Of a DNA stretch of 64,000 nucleotides, positions 27,300 through 36,900 are shown piece after piece; position 1 is the stretch's first letter, and every line of letters starts with the position of its first letter. This stretch comes from Ilyomonas sp965214235 (GTDB lineage Bacteria; Bacteroidota; Bacteroidia; Chitinophagales; Chitinophagaceae), in the NCBI GenBank assembly GCA_965214235.1, contig CBDCBH010000002.1, forward strand, positions 744,001-808,000. Direction: 5' to 3'. Made by a program: the position numbers and the translations under genes. The notes below the pieces were generated by a model. That model made no database searches. It saw only the letters and a program-made list of their open reading frames with translations, and had not been told where the DNA came from.

Positions 27300-28274
27300 A
27301 TGAAGCAGCCAACAGCAACCGCACCGTTATGGTTAGTTATCGTTGCCTTCGCCATTGTTTATATTGTTTGGGGGTCCACTTATTTTTTCATACAAACTTC
27401 CGAAAAAGGTTTACCGCCTTTTTTATTGGGCGCTATCCGCTTTTCTGCATCCGGTTTTCTTTTGTTACTCTGGTGCGCCGTTAACAAACAAAAAGTATGG
27501 TATCGTCCGCAAATTATTTCATCTTTTATTACCGGAAATTTATTGTTGTTTATTGCCAATGGTTCTATTATTTGGGCAGAAGAGGTGCTGCCCAGTTCCT
27601 TTGTTGCCGTGCTGGTTTCTGCTGTACCGCTTTGGTTTGTTTTGCTTGATGCCCGCAACCGTAAAGCCAATTTCAGCAATCGTAAAATCATCGTTGGAAT
27701 TATAATTGGTTTTGCAGGCGTAGTGCTGTTGTTCGGTCAAAAATTAGTATCGGGTTTATCATCTGCCAACAGTACGTTTTTAATTATTAATATGCTGGTT
27801 GTAATTGGCGGAAACATTTGCTGGGCGGCAGGTTCGTTGTATTCAAAATATCGTAGCCAGGGCAACATTATGGTAGGTGCCGCGTGGCAAATGATAGCTG
27901 CCGCCCTTTCTTTTTTTTTACTTACTTTTTGTAGCGGCGAGTTTAGCCGGTTTCACATTCAGAAGGTGCCGACGAGCGCTTGGCTTTCGGTTTTATATTT
28001 AGTTACTATGGGTTCGCTTGCAGGCTATAGCGCTTACATTTGGTTGCTAAGTGTGCGCCCGGCTACACAGGTAAGCACTAATGCGTATGTAAACCCGGTG
28101 GTAGCGGTTTTACTTGGTGTTTTTTTCGGTAGTGAAGTAATTAGTAATACGCAATTGATTGCGCTGGCTGTTATTTTATCCAGCGTTTTTATTATTAATG
28201 CGGATAAATACAAAAGACCTTCTGATACCATGATAGAATCTGATTATAAAAAAGAACAAGAAGAATTGCTTTGA
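27300..28274 (+). CDS. EamA/DMT-family transporter (YedA-like)
   Basis: Inner-membrane exporter of the drug/metabolite superfamily, about ten membrane segments in two EamA repeats. Key stretches are VYIVWGSTYFFIQ with the family's WGS motif, LLGAIRFSASGFLLLLW, PLWFVLLD, and in repeat two WAAGSLYSKY and NPVVAVLLGVFFGSE. The 324-residue form starts at the ATG at 27300 (MKQPTATAPLW). A longer frame from 27270 is unlikely because a -7-like CATCTTTG (27285-27292) sits between the two starts. Substrate is unknown. Confidence 0.9.
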   Translation: MKQPTATAPLWLVIVAFAIVYIVWGSTYFFIQTSEKGLPPFLLGAIRFSASGFLLLLWCAVNKQKVWYRPQIISSFITGNLLLFIANGSIIWAEEVLPSSFVAVLVSAVPLWFVLLDARNRKANFSNRKIIVGIIIGFAGVVLLFGQKLVSGLSSANSTFLIINMLVVIGGNICWAAGSLYSKYRSQGNIMVGAAWQMIAAALSFFLLTFCSGEFSRFHIQKVPTSAWLSVLYLVTMGSLAGYSAYIWLLSVRPATQVSTNAYVNPVVAVLLGVFFGSEVISNTQLIALAVILSSVFIINADKYKRPSDTMIESDYKKEQEELL

Positions 28275-28415
28275 ATGATGATAAGAAACAGTAGCTTTCT
28301 ATTGTCAATATTAATTCATTACTATTAACGATTGCTTATGTTCCTCACAATCTGCCGGGCGGTTCGACATGCATTCTACTGATTTTCTTTTACTCCATTT
28401 TCCGTCTCCTTTTCA

Positions 28416-28907
28416 TCACCTCTCTTCAGTTCCCTTCATGCCATCAGAAGTTCCTTCATATACCTCATCAATCAACAAATCATTCCCATCTGCGGCGGCG
28501 GTTGCCAATTCATCGCAGCGATTGTTGTAAACATTAGCAGCATGCCCTTTCACCCATTGAAAACTGATATTGTAAAATTGTGCTAGCTCATAAAATTGCA
28601 ACCACAAATCCTTGTTTTTTTTACCACCACTGAAGTTTGTTTTTACCCATTTTTGCAACCAGTTTTTGGTAATGGCATTTACAATGTATTGGCTGTCGGT
28701 GTATATGGTAAGCGATAATTTTTTTTTCTTTAGATTCTGTAGCGTAACAATCACAGCCATTAGTTCCATACGGTTGTTGGTGGTGAGCCGGTAACCGGCC
28801 GAAAGTTCTTTTTTCTTATCGCCAAACATCATCACCACACCATAACCACCTCTTCCGGGATTGCCGCGCGCCGCGCCATCGGTATAAATAATCAGTTCGT
28901 TATTCAA
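28416..28907 (-). CDS. rnhA: ribonuclease HI
   Basis: Degrades RNA in RNA-DNA hybrids. The 163-residue product begins IIYTDGAARGNPGRGGYG with Asp10, then Glu48 (NNRMELMAV), Asp71 (IYTDSQYIVNAI), His122 (WVKGHAA) and Asp132 (NNRCDELA), so all active-site residues are in place. The basic handle (LQKWVKTNFSGGKKNKDLW) is present as in E. coli. A short acidic tail follows. It lies 18 bases after the PhzF gene and is probably co-transcribed. Confidence 0.95.
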   Translation of the reverse strand: MNNELIIYTDGAARGNPGRGGYGVVMMFGDKKKELSAGYRLTTNNRMELMAVIVTLQNLKKKKLSLTIYTDSQYIVNAITKNWLQKWVKTNFSGGKKNKDLWLQFYELAQFYNISFQWVKGHAANVYNNRCDELATAAADGNDLLIDEVYEGTSDGMKGTEER

Positions 28908-28925
28908 TAAAAGAATTTGTAAACA

Positions 28926-29717
28926 TTACTCCGTAAAAAAAGTGCCTTTCAAATATGTTTTTGCATTGCCGCGCATCAGTACGCGATCCTCTTTTAATTC
29001 ACAATCCAAATAACCTTTACGAGCCGAAAGCTGAATGCTTTGCAAATGATTTTTGCCTAACACATCAGCCCAGTACGGCACTAAAATAGTATGTGCCGAA
29101 CCTGTTACCGGATCTTCGTTGATGCCGCTTTGCGGATAAAAGCAACGCGCCACAATATCGCTATTATCGCCCTTTGCCGTGCAGATAACGCCACGAGCTT
29201 TTACAGTTGCCAGGCTTGCAAAATCGGGTTCTAATTCTTCCACGACTTTCTGTGAAGGCAACACGACCATCATATCAAACGAAGTAATAAAAACAGGCGC
29301 TGCATGCACGTGCAGGCTGCTAAACAAAGCATCGGGAATGTTCGCCAAAGGAGTTGGCTGGTTAGCAGGAAAGTCAAGCTGGATGGTATTTTCAGCAACA
29401 CGGTTTGTTTTTAATGCACCGCTCAATGAATAAAAAACAATCTCATCTTTATTATAACCCAACTCTGTAAACAGAATATGAGCCGAGCCTAACGTTGCGT
29501 GGCCGCACAGCTTTACCTCAGTAGTGGGTGTAAACCAGCGAATGTGAAAACCATCTTTTTCGGGTACAAAAAAAGCAGTTTCGCTCAGGTTATTTTCTTT
29601 GGCTAATTGCTGCATCACATCATCGGGCAGCCAATCAGTAAGCGGGCAAACCGCAGCCGGATTGCCTCCGAATAATTTGTTTGTAAAAGCATGAACAATG
29701 TAAATGGGTAAACGCAT
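28926..29717 (-). CDS. PhzF-family isomerase/epimerase
   Basis: A 263-residue member of the PhzF fold, related to diaminopimelate epimerase. The catalytic Glu46 is in NNLSETAFF. Other family motifs are FGGNPAAVC, RWFTPTTEVKLCGHATLG and INEDPVTGSAH. Most family members act on small amino-acid-like or aromatic compounds, but the substrate here cannot be told, and there are no phenazine genes nearby. It is first in a two-gene unit with rnhA. Confidence 0.92.
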   Translation of the reverse strand: MRLPIYIVHAFTNKLFGGNPAAVCPLTDWLPDDVMQQLAKENNLSETAFFVPEKDGFHIRWFTPTTEVKLCGHATLGSAHILFTELGYNKDEIVFYSLSGALKTNRVAENTIQLDFPANQPTPLANIPDALFSSLHVHAAPVFITSFDMMVVLPSQKVVEELEPDFASLATVKARGVICTAKGDNSDIVARCFYPQSGINEDPVTGSAHTILVPYWADVLGKNHLQSIQLSARKGYLDCELKEDRVLMRGNAKTYLKGTFFTE

Positions 29718-29896
29718 CGTATGATTTTAAAGTTGCAAAATAACGGTTAGAAAGAGATGGAGCAAAACAATTGTAAATACTCAATAAAATGGATTTTGAT
29801 TTATCTCTTTTTCTTTGATTTCTTTACTTCAAACAATTTCATAACAAATCTTAACTTCATCAAGGGAATTAAAAACAACACGAAAAAACTTTCTGT

Positions 29897-30280
29897 ATGA
29901 ACATGAAAACATTTTCCAACATTTTAATCGCTATTGTTGCCATTGAACATCTGTTCATCCTGTATGTTGAAATGTTTGAATGGGAAACGCTGGGCAAAAA
30001 AAGTTTCAGAGGCTTGCTACCTGACGCTTTGTTTTCTTCCACAAAAGTTATGGCTGCTAACCAGGGATTATACAATGGTTTTTTAGCTGCGGGCTTACTA
30101 TGGTCGTTGTTTATTTCTCCTGTTTTATGGTAACTGAATATTACTATTTTCTTTCTGATTTGTGTTGTGATTGCAGGTATTTACGGAAGTGCCACGATAA
30201 GCAAAAAGATATTGTTTATACAGGCTGCTCCTGCCGCAATTGCACTCTTATTTGTGTTGATGGCAAAGTATTTTTCTTAA
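29897..30280 (+). pseudogene. DUF1304 membrane protein, interrupted by one TAA
   Basis: The frame from 29897 reads NILIAIVAIEHLFILYVEMF, then KVMAANQGLYNGFLAAGLLW, which are DUF1304 signatures, and meets a TAA at codon 79 (30131-30133). Continuing in the same frame gives ITIFFLICVVIAGIYGSATI and KKILFIQAAPAAIALLFVL before a natural stop at 30278-30280, completing the family's four-helix protein of about 127 residues. One base change (for example from CAA) explains the stop. Either the gene is newly inactivated or the base is a sequencing error. Confidence 0.8.
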
Positions 30281-30332
30281 TCTTTAATTACTCTAAACAA
30301 GCGAAGCGCTTAAGCAAATAATTTATGCTTAC

Positions 30333-30349
30333 ACCGGAACTTTTCCGGT
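30333..30349. repeat. small perfect hairpin after the DUF1304 gene
   Basis: ACCGGAA, loop CTT, TTCCGGT. It follows the DUF1304 gene by 52 bases. Few T residues follow, so terminator function is doubtful. Confidence 0.4.
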
Positions 30350-30459
30350 TCTTCGCCTTATGGGAAGATGTCAGGGTTTGCATTAAATAATGCTTTTATA
30401 ACCTTATCTTATTAAAAAAAAAGCAAAAGATTTTTTATCTTAGACATCTATATATAAAC

Positions 30460-32982
30460 ATGCTTCACGATACAGAAAATATGATGTTTTCAATGGCTGC
30501 CGATTTCATTAATTACAGCAGCCAGCCCCTTTTTTTAACCGGAAAAGCCGGCACTGGAAAAACCACTTTTTTAAAATACATTAAGCAACAAACAAACAAA
30601 CAAACAGCAGTGGTTGCTCCCACCGGCGTTGCGGCAATCAATGCAGGCGGCGTTACCATTCATTCTTTTTTTCAACTGCCTTTTACACCTTATGTACCGC
30701 AACCGGCAGGCTTTGCATCCAATGAAGAAATGCTTGACAAACATCATTTGCTTGGAAGAATAAAAGTAAACCGCGATAGGAGAGAAGTGTTTCAAAAATT
30801 AGAACTTCTTATCATTGATGAAATCAGCATGGTACGCTGCGATGTGATTGACGCCATTGATGTGGTGTTGCGCTCGTTTCGCAACCGTCACAACGAACCC
30901 TTTGGAGGTGTGCAGGTATTGTACATTGGCGATATGTTTCAATTGCCGCCGGTGGTAAAAGAAGATGAATGGAACATCTTATCACGCTTTTATAAAAGCC
31001 CTTATTTTTTCGATAGCAAAGTGGTAAAAGAGGCCCCGCCGGTGTACATTGAGTTGACTAAAATTTACCGGCAAAATGAAAAATCGTTTATTGATATTTT
31101 GAATAAAGTTCGCAACAACGAAATGGATTTTGAGACGTTTGAAAAACTGCATGAGCGTTACGAACCAGAATTTACTATTCCTAAACATGAACGATATGTG
31201 GTTCTGACAACGCACAACAATAAAGCCGATGCCATCAACGCGGCTGAACTATCGAAATTGAAAGGCGAAGGCCGTGTTTACGAAGCAGAAATTGGTGGTG
31301 ATTTTAGCGACAAAACCTATCCGGCAGAAGCCGCATTGCAGTTAAAGATAGGAGCGCAGGTAATGTTCATTAAAAACGATCCTGAGAAGCGATTTTTTAA
31401 TGGAAAAATTGGAGAAGTTATGAGGATGGAAGATAGCGCAGTATTTGTAAAATGCGGTGAAGAAGAAACTGAAATTGAAGTAAAACCAGAGAAGTGGAAC
31501 AACATAAGATACACACTGAATAACGACTCTGTGGATGAGGATATAATTGGATGGTTTAAGCAATTGCCATTGCGATATGCCTGGGCCATTACCATTCACA
31601 AAAGCCAGGGATTGACCTTTGAAAAAGCCGTGATAGATGCAGGTTCCTCATTTGCATCGGGCCAGGTGTATGTTGCATTAAGCCGCTGCACTACATTAAA
31701 CGGGATTGTTTTAAAGAGCAAGCTCACGCCTTATAATTTGCGAACTGATGAACGCATTGTTCAGTTTTCGGGGCAAAAACAAAACGTTGATGCGCTCACA
31801 CATCAATTGGAAAAGAGCAAATCGGACTATCAAAAAGAAACCCTTTTGAAATTGTTTGATTTTGCTTCAATTCTTCATCAGGCAGCCCGCGTGATGAAAG
31901 TGTTTTACGAGCATCCGACATCGTTTAACGAAGGCACAAAAGAATGGCTGGAATCGTTGCAAACAAAAATACAGCAACAACAAACCGTTGCCAATAAATT
32001 TGAATTGCAGTTGATGATGTTGCTGGAAAGAGAAGTGTTACCAGAAAACAATGAAGCGGCGCAAAGCCGCATCAGGAGTGCAGTTGCGCACTTTCTAAAA
32101 GAATGGGAAGCTGTGTATCAAACCATTCCTCAATCGCCTGCCATTACCGACAGCAAAATGGTTGCGTTGGCTTACAACAATGAATTGCGTGCATTGTATC
32201 ACGCTATTTCATTGCGTTTGGTTTTGTTGAAAAGTTGCACCAATGGCTTTAACACCGAAATGTATAACAAGGCAAAGAAAAACTTTTCAACTTCTAACGT
32301 TTCTCTCAATGCGTATGCAGGCACGAACGATACAAAAATTGAAAATGCGCATCCCGATTTGTACCGGCAGTTACGGCAATTGCGCGATACCATTTGTACT
32401 GAGTTGGAAGTGCCTATTTATATGGTTTGCGGGAGTTCAGCGTTAGATGAAATGAGCACTTTTTTGCCATCCACACAGGCGCAACTAATACAAATTACCG
32501 GCTTTGGAAAAGTAAAAGCGCATCAGTTTGGCGAGCGGTTTTTGCGCATTATCAACCGCTATGCTGATGAACACAATTTGAGTTCATCCATCTCCGAAAA
32601 AAAGGCAAAACGTCAACGGAAAGAAAAAGAAAAAAGGGACGAAACCAAAAGTGATGCAATAACAAAAGCGGATACCAAAAAGGAAACCTTTGTGTTGTAC
32701 AAAGAAGGCAAATCGGTACAGGAAATTGCAGAGCAACGCAAGCTTTCACCACAAACGGTTGAAGGGCATCTGGCTTATTTTGTTCAGGAAGGAATGGTAT
32801 CGGTTGACGAATTGGTTACGCGGGAAAAATTGATTTTGATTGAACCCGCGTTGCAGGAATATGATGGCAAAACACTTACCTCTGTAAAAACAAAATTGGG
32901 TAATGAGGTTAGCTTTGGTGAGATAAGGCTTGTTTTGGCATGGAAAGAGTTTTTGAAGAAAGATTCAACTTTAAGTGATTAA
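30460..32982 (+). CDS. PIF1-like helicase with HRDC and C-terminal HTH domains
   Basis: An 840-residue SF1B helicase. Walker A is GKAGTGKTT (residues 28-36), followed by VAPTGVAAINAGGVTIHSFF and the Walker B LLIIDEISM. The UvrD_C_2-like end is YAWAITIHKSQGLTFEK with VALSR. A long helical region follows. An HRDC domain (about 635-715, LYRQLRQLRDTICTELEVPIYMV) and a RQC-like winged helix (about 745-830, KSVQEIAEQRKLSPQTVEGHL) end the protein. HRDC-HTH fusion to a PIF1-type motor is common in Bacteroidota and points to work on branched or structured DNA. The Uma2 gene follows 27 bases later. Confidence 0.92.
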   Translation: MLHDTENMMFSMAADFINYSSQPLFLTGKAGTGKTTFLKYIKQQTNKQTAVVAPTGVAAINAGGVTIHSFFQLPFTPYVPQPAGFASNEEMLDKHHLLGRIKVNRDRREVFQKLELLIIDEISMVRCDVIDAIDVVLRSFRNRHNEPFGGVQVLYIGDMFQLPPVVKEDEWNILSRFYKSPYFFDSKVVKEAPPVYIELTKIYRQNEKSFIDILNKVRNNEMDFETFEKLHERYEPEFTIPKHERYVVLTTHNNKADAINAAELSKLKGEGRVYEAEIGGDFSDKTYPAEAALQLKIGAQVMFIKNDPEKRFFNGKIGEVMRMEDSAVFVKCGEEETEIEVKPEKWNNIRYTLNNDSVDEDIIGWFKQLPLRYAWAITIHKSQGLTFEKAVIDAGSSFASGQVYVALSRCTTLNGIVLKSKLTPYNLRTDERIVQFSGQKQNVDALTHQLEKSKSDYQKETLLKLFDFASILHQAARVMKVFYEHPTSFNEGTKEWLESLQTKIQQQQTVANKFELQLMMLLEREVLPENNEAAQSRIRSAVAHFLKEWEAVYQTIPQSPAITDSKMVALAYNNELRALYHAISLRLVLLKSCTNGFNTEMYNKAKKNFSTSNVSLNAYAGTNDTKIENAHPDLYRQLRQLRDTICTELEVPIYMVCGSSALDEMSTFLPSTQAQLIQITGFGKVKAHQFGERFLRIINRYADEHNLSSSISEKKAKRQRKEKEKRDETKSDAITKADTKKETFVLYKEGKSVQEIAEQRKLSPQTVEGHLAYFVQEGMVSVDELVTREKLILIEPALQEYDGKTLTSVKTKLGNEVSFGEIRLVLAWKEFLKKDSTLSD

Positions 32983-32985
32983 AAT

Positions 32986-32993
32986 TACATTTG
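32986..32993 (+). promoter_or_regulatory. -7 box for the Uma2 gene
   Basis: TACATTTG, 16 bases before the ATG at 33010. No -33 element at the usual distance. Confidence 0.35.
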
Positions 32994-33009
32994 AACAAAT
33001 TAAAAGCAC

Positions 33010-33561
33010 ATGCAACGTACAGCAATTGAGGCGAATTTTATTTCGGAAGAAGACTATTTTCTTTTTGAAGAAAAAAGCGAAGTGAGGCATGAATTAATCA
33101 ACGGAAATTTATATGAAATGAGCGGCATTAGTAAATATCATAACAATGTTGTTTTAAATTTAATTATGTTGTTTAAAACACTTCTTCAAAAAGAAAAATA
33201 CATGATTGCTTTTGAAAGCTATAAGTTTAAAACACCTGATAGAAATTTCCTTTACCCGGATGTTATGGTTTGTGAAAGAGATCCTGAAAAATATTACAGT
33301 GAAAAACCTGTTTTAATTGCCGAAGTGCTTTCGCCATCCACCCGAAAGTTTAATTTGGTTGATAAATTTATTCAGTACCAAAAAGCTGAAACTTTGCAAT
33401 ACTATTTGTGTATTGAGCCAGAAAAAAAAGTGGTTATTTTTTACTTCAAAACGGAAGAAGGAGAATGGATGACCGAAACTTTTACCAACGATGATGATGT
33501 TATTTCATTGCCTCATTTAACCATCAACATTACGTTGAAAGATATTTATCAATCTGCTTAA
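33010..33561 (+). CDS. Uma2-family PD-(D/E)XK endonuclease-like protein
   Basis: The 183-residue product has the Uma2 layout: SEEDYFLFEEKSEVRHELINGNLYEM at the start, LYPDVMVCE with the metal-binding Asp, then LIAEVLSPSTRKFNLVDKF with Glu and the following Lys of the PD-(D/E)XK core, and YLCIEPEKKVVIFY. Members are widespread and often multicopy; their biological role is unknown. The last four bases overlap the convergent porin gene. Confidence 0.9.
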   Translation: MQRTAIEANFISEEDYFLFEEKSEVRHELINGNLYEMSGISKYHNNVVLNLIMLFKTLLQKEKYMIAFESYKFKTPDRNFLYPDVMVCERDPEKYYSEKPVLIAEVLSPSTRKFNLVDKFIQYQKAETLQYYLCIEPEKKVVIFYFKTEEGEWMTETFTNDDDVISLPHLTINITLKDIYQSA

Positions 33562-34913
33562 AAATTGATGTGCCCGCGCAATGAAAACACATGCACCGAA
33601 CCACGATCCTTATTGTATGCCGGATGATTTATAAACTGATAATCTGCAGATAAAAAAAAGTGATTGAACAACTTGGCGCTATAATAAATTTCAACAATAT
33701 TTTCACTTCCATAATTAAGATTGCCATCACCTATAATAAAACCATAACCGCCACTTTTTAAATATAACTGATGGTCTTTAGAGATGCTACTAACAATAAA
33801 AGCCGCCCCTACTGCATCTTCTGCACGCTTCCATCCATTGCCTTTTATCTGTACGCCTCCACTAATGCTTTCATCAATTTCTGTAAAAGCCCATGTTGCC
33901 GACTTGCCATCGTTGTAACCTGCTCTAAAAAAGCAACCCACAGCATCAGACAATGTTAGTTCCGCATTAATGCCCACTCCGTATTTTGTGCTGTGATAGT
34001 CGGCGTTGTACTCTTTGCCCATAATTACAGGCAGGGCAGAGCTATCACCTCTTTTCATTTCATCAACTGTTTGCTTGTAATAGGGCGCATTTACTAAATT
34101 ACGGAAACCTAACAACCGTATTATTCCTCCTTTCTGCATGATCTTGAAATTTTTCTCAAGTTCAACACTCAAACCGTTTACATTTTCAATATGCGCATTC
34201 AGGTAAGGACCGTTTGCAGTTGTTGGCACCTGCGTTGCAGAAAAACGCAATGCCCATGCAGGGTTTATCCATTCAATTACAAAACCCAGTGTGTAACCAC
34301 GTGTATTGGCAGGATAATCATACGAGCCATTGCTCATTAGCGCCCAGTTAAGAAAAGCAGTGCGTGCATCATGGCTGTATTTATTTTTATCGAAAAAATC
34401 ACTTATACAAAACTTACCTGCACTAAAAGTGATGCGTGAAGCAGGGATGATTTCTTTTACCTGGTTTCCATCATCTTCCAATGTATCCCATGTATTGTGC
34501 GATAAAGCAATGTGCTGCTGCAAATAATATCTTGCCATGTATAATTTTGGCAATGGATCGCCAACACGAAAAGACTCGCCATTGGTAAAGCCGGCAATAC
34601 CTGTAGTGCCGCTGAACCCTTGGCCACCGGCTATTTCAGGGTTTGCATATATATTCGTGTATCTAAATAATTTGCGCCCGATAAATGCAGTTGCTGTAAC
34701 GGTAATTAACCCTCTTTCCACACTATTGCTTAAGCTGTTGTTGCCTGAATATAAAGCATTAAAAGCTCCATGCGTTTGTGATACTGCTGTGAATTGAAAA
34801 TGCGCCGACCATGAGGAATCGGGAGTTTTGTTGCGCGGTTTTATGATAGTGTCTTTTTGCGCAAATAAAGTTTTGGTGCTTACTAAAAAAAGCAGTCCTA
34901 AAAAATATTTCAT
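33558..34913 (-). CDS. OprB-like carbohydrate porin, outer membrane
   Basis: The 451-residue product has an N-terminal signal peptide (MKYFLGLLFLVSTKTLFAQ) and a beta-barrel pattern of alternating hydrophobic residues throughout. It ends with an aromatic residue (SLRGHINF), typical of outer-membrane insertion. Segments such as FTAVSQTHGAFNALYSGNNSLSN, ITFSAGKFCISDFFDKNKYS and RGYTLGFVIEWINPAWALR match the carbohydrate-porin (OprB-type) family. It follows the aldose-epimerase gene by 21 bases on the same strand, which fits sugar uptake. Confidence 0.85.
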   Translation of the reverse strand: MKYFLGLLFLVSTKTLFAQKDTIIKPRNKTPDSSWSAHFQFTAVSQTHGAFNALYSGNNSLSNSVERGLITVTATAFIGRKLFRYTNIYANPEIAGGQGFSGTTGIAGFTNGESFRVGDPLPKLYMARYYLQQHIALSHNTWDTLEDDGNQVKEIIPASRITFSAGKFCISDFFDKNKYSHDARTAFLNWALMSNGSYDYPANTRGYTLGFVIEWINPAWALRFSATQVPTTANGPYLNAHIENVNGLSVELEKNFKIMQKGGIIRLLGFRNLVNAPYYKQTVDEMKRGDSSALPVIMGKEYNADYHSTKYGVGINAELTLSDAVGCFFRAGYNDGKSATWAFTEIDESISGGVQIKGNGWKRAEDAVGAAFIVSSISKDHQLYLKSGGYGFIIGDGNLNYGSENIVEIYYSAKLFNHFFLSADYQFINHPAYNKDRGSVHVFSLRGHINF

Positions 34914-34934
34914 GTAATTTATATCAGCGGGATA

Positions 34935-35804
34935 TTAAAAAACCTCAACGCTCCATTGCCGTTGAAAGACTGCGTTTGGTTGCAAGGCGTTGATGCCTTC
35001 TTTTTGTGTAATATCGCCGCTTGAAGCGGTGGTGTCGGCAATACCGCACCAAGGCTCGATACATAAAAAATCAGCATCTTTTTTATTCCAGATACCGAGA
35101 TATGGAAAACCTTCAAAATAAATAGTGAAACCATGCGGTGTAACATCACTTTTTACGCTGATGCTGTTACTTTGAAAACCTTTAAACACTAGCGCATCAT
35201 CATAAAATAAAAAGCGTTTTAACTTTAATTGTTCAGCGTTGTGAAAGAATGGTACGGGCGTTGTTTCAATCAAACCATCCTGGGAAAGCGGATAACGATC
35301 TGCATTTTCAATTTGACTGAATGAAAGATAATAATCTTCAAAATCAGTATTGTCAACCAGCGGAATTTTAAACGCCGGATGTCCGCCAACTGAAAAATAC
35401 ATTGTTTCATTGCCTGTATTTTTTACTGAATACACTACATACAGGCGGTTTTCATCAATGGTGTACTGAATAGAAAAAGAAAATGGAAAAGGGTATAAAA
35501 ACAAACTTTGCTGCGTATCAGTAATGGTAAAAGCAATTGATGTTTCAGATTGATCAGTAACAGTAAACTCCATATCTCGTGCAAAGCCATGACGGCCTAA
35601 ATGATACGTTTTATTATTGTAAGTGTAACTGCCCCCTTTCAATTCGCCCACAATCGGAAACAACACAGGGCTGTGCTTTGCCCATACTTGCGGAGCCGCA
35701 TTCCACAAATATTGCAAACCGGTTTGTTGGTTGATGATGCTTTGCAATTCGGCACCTTGTGAATTGATGTCAACGCTTAAAATATGGTTGTGTACTGTTG
35801 GCAT
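34935..35804 (-). CDS. aldose 1-epimerase family protein
   Basis: A 289-residue galactose-mutarotase-fold protein of the LacX-type subgroup. Motifs are LWNAAPQVWAKHSPVLFPIVG, GRHGFARDMEF with the conserved His, FSVGGHPAFKIPL with a second His, and CIEPWCGIADT with the catalytic Glu. It interconverts sugar anomers; the exact sugar is unknown. It lies directly upstream of the porin gene, so both probably serve sugar use. It is separated from the DUF2795 gene by a terminator. Confidence 0.88.
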   Translation of the reverse strand: MPTVHNHILSVDINSQGAELQSIINQQTGLQYLWNAAPQVWAKHSPVLFPIVGELKGGSYTYNNKTYHLGRHGFARDMEFTVTDQSETSIAFTITDTQQSLFLYPFPFSFSIQYTIDENRLYVVYSVKNTGNETMYFSVGGHPAFKIPLVDNTDFEDYYLSFSQIENADRYPLSQDGLIETTPVPFFHNAEQLKLKRFLFYDDALVFKGFQSNSISVKSDVTPHGFTIYFEGFPYLGIWNKKDADFLCIEPWCGIADTTASSGDITQKEGINALQPNAVFQRQWSVEVF

Positions 35805-35856
35805 GGATAAATTTTTATTTTTAGATTTACATAATTCAACATCGTTGTTGGAAATA

Positions 35857-35884
35857 AAAAAGCTGTTTTGGCAAACAGCTTTTA
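35857..35884 (-). terminator. intrinsic terminator after the DUF2795 gene
   Basis: AAAAGCTGTTT and AAACAGCTTTT form an 11-bp stem with loop TGGC. On the minus strand it is followed by TTTTTTATTT. Confidence 0.88.
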
Positions 35885-35906
35885 CTAACTTGTTAGCAAC
35901 ACGATA

Positions 35907-36128
35907 TTAATATTCATCTTCATTAAACATAAAATCTTCCTGGCTGGGGTAATCAGGCCAAATATCATCAATGCTTTCATACACTTCGCCTTCTTCTTCC
36001 AATTCCTGAAGATTTTCAACTACCTCAATAGGAGCGCCGGAACGGATAGCATAATCAATCAGTTCATCTTTTGTTGCAGGCCAGGGCGCATCTTCAAGAT
36101 AACTGGCTAATTCAAGGTTCCAAAACAT
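35907..36128 (-). CDS. DUF2795 family protein
   Basis: A 73-residue acidic protein starting MFWNLELASYLEDAPWPATK, with KDELIDYAIRSGAPIEVVENLQEL, the DUF2795 core, and an acidic tail (DIWPDYPSQEDFMFNEDEY). The family is common and single-copy in Bacteroidota; its function is unknown. A longer frame to 36179 is ruled out by the promoter at 36151-36180. A terminator follows. Confidence 0.88.
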   Translation of the reverse strand: MFWNLELASYLEDAPWPATKDELIDYAIRSGAPIEVVENLQELEEEGEVYESIDDIWPDYPSQEDFMFNEDEY

Positions 36129-36150
36129 AACAGCTTTTAAAATTTGCTGC

Positions 36151-36180
36151 AAATGTAGTAGTTGAGAATGAAAACGCAAA
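36151..36180 (-). promoter_or_regulatory. promoter of the DUF2795 gene
   Basis: Minus strand: TTG (36180-36178), 19 bases, then TACATTTG (36158-36151). The spacing is right and the start codon follows after 22 bases. Confidence 0.65.
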
Positions 36181-36232
36181 TTTGCTTACGCAACTGCGGT
36201 TAAATTATTAGCGAAACATTTGATTATTATTT

Positions 36233-36240
36233 TACGTTTG
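36233..36240 (+). promoter_or_regulatory. -7 box for the LolD-like gene
   Basis: TACGTTTG ends 6 bases before the ATG at 36247, predicting a leaderless transcript and favouring this start over the one at 36220. Confidence 0.5.
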
Positions 36241-36246
36241 CAGGAT

Positions 36247-36900
36247 ATGCTTAGCGCAACAAATATTTACAAATCGTATGGTCATATTCAGGTAGTAAAG
36301 GGCGTGAGTTTAACAGTTGAAAAAGGCGAGATTGTTTCTATCACAGGTTCATCGGGAGCTGGAAAAAGCACGCTGCTTCATATTTTGGGAACACTGGATG
36401 TTCCCGATAAAGGCGAAGTGTTTTTAAATGGTTATTCTCTAATGCTTTTAAAAAATAAAACGCTGGCACAATTCCGCAACCAGCAATTAGGTTTTGTATT
36501 TCAGTTCCATCATTTGCTGCCAGAATTTACGGCACTTGAAAATGTTTGTATTCCGGGTTGGATAAAAGGACAAAAAAAAAGAGAAGTGGAAGAACACGCA
36601 ATGCGTTTGCTTACCGTGTTGCGCATTGAAAACCGAATAAATAATAAGCCACAGCAATTAAGCGGCGGCGAGCAGCAACGTGTTGCCGTGGCGCGGGCAT
36701 TAATTAATAACCCTGCCATTGTGTTTGCCGATGAACCAACCGGAAACCTTGACAGTAAAAACGCAAAAGAGCTTCATCAGCTATTTATTGAATTAAGAAA
36801 CGAGTTTCAGCAAACGTTTTTAATTGTTACACATAACGAAGAGCTTGCGGCTGGCAGCGACCGCGTTCTGCACATGAAAGATGGATTGATGCAAAACTAA
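36247..36900 (+). CDS. LolD-like ABC transporter ATPase
   Basis: A 217-residue ABC ATPase of the LolD/MacB subfamily. It has ITGSSGAGKSTLLHILGTLD with Walker A, the Q-loop region QLGFVFQFHHLLPEFTALENV, the signature LSGGEQQRVAVARAL, Walker B IVFADEPTGNLDS and the His switch IVTHNEE. The HHLLPEFTALENV stretch is typical of LolD, which powers lipoprotein release from the inner membrane. No LolC/E permease gene is adjacent, which is usual in Bacteroidota. Assignment to LolD rather than another MacB-type ATPase is likely but not certain. Confidence 0.88.
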   Translation: MLSATNIYKSYGHIQVVKGVSLTVEKGEIVSITGSSGAGKSTLLHILGTLDVPDKGEVFLNGYSLMLLKNKTLAQFRNQQLGFVFQFHHLLPEFTALENVCIPGWIKGQKKREVEEHAMRLLTVLRIENRINNKPQQLSGGEQQRVAVARALINNPAIVFADEPTGNLDSKNAKELHQLFIELRNEFQQTFLIVTHNEELAAGSDRVLHMKDGLMQN

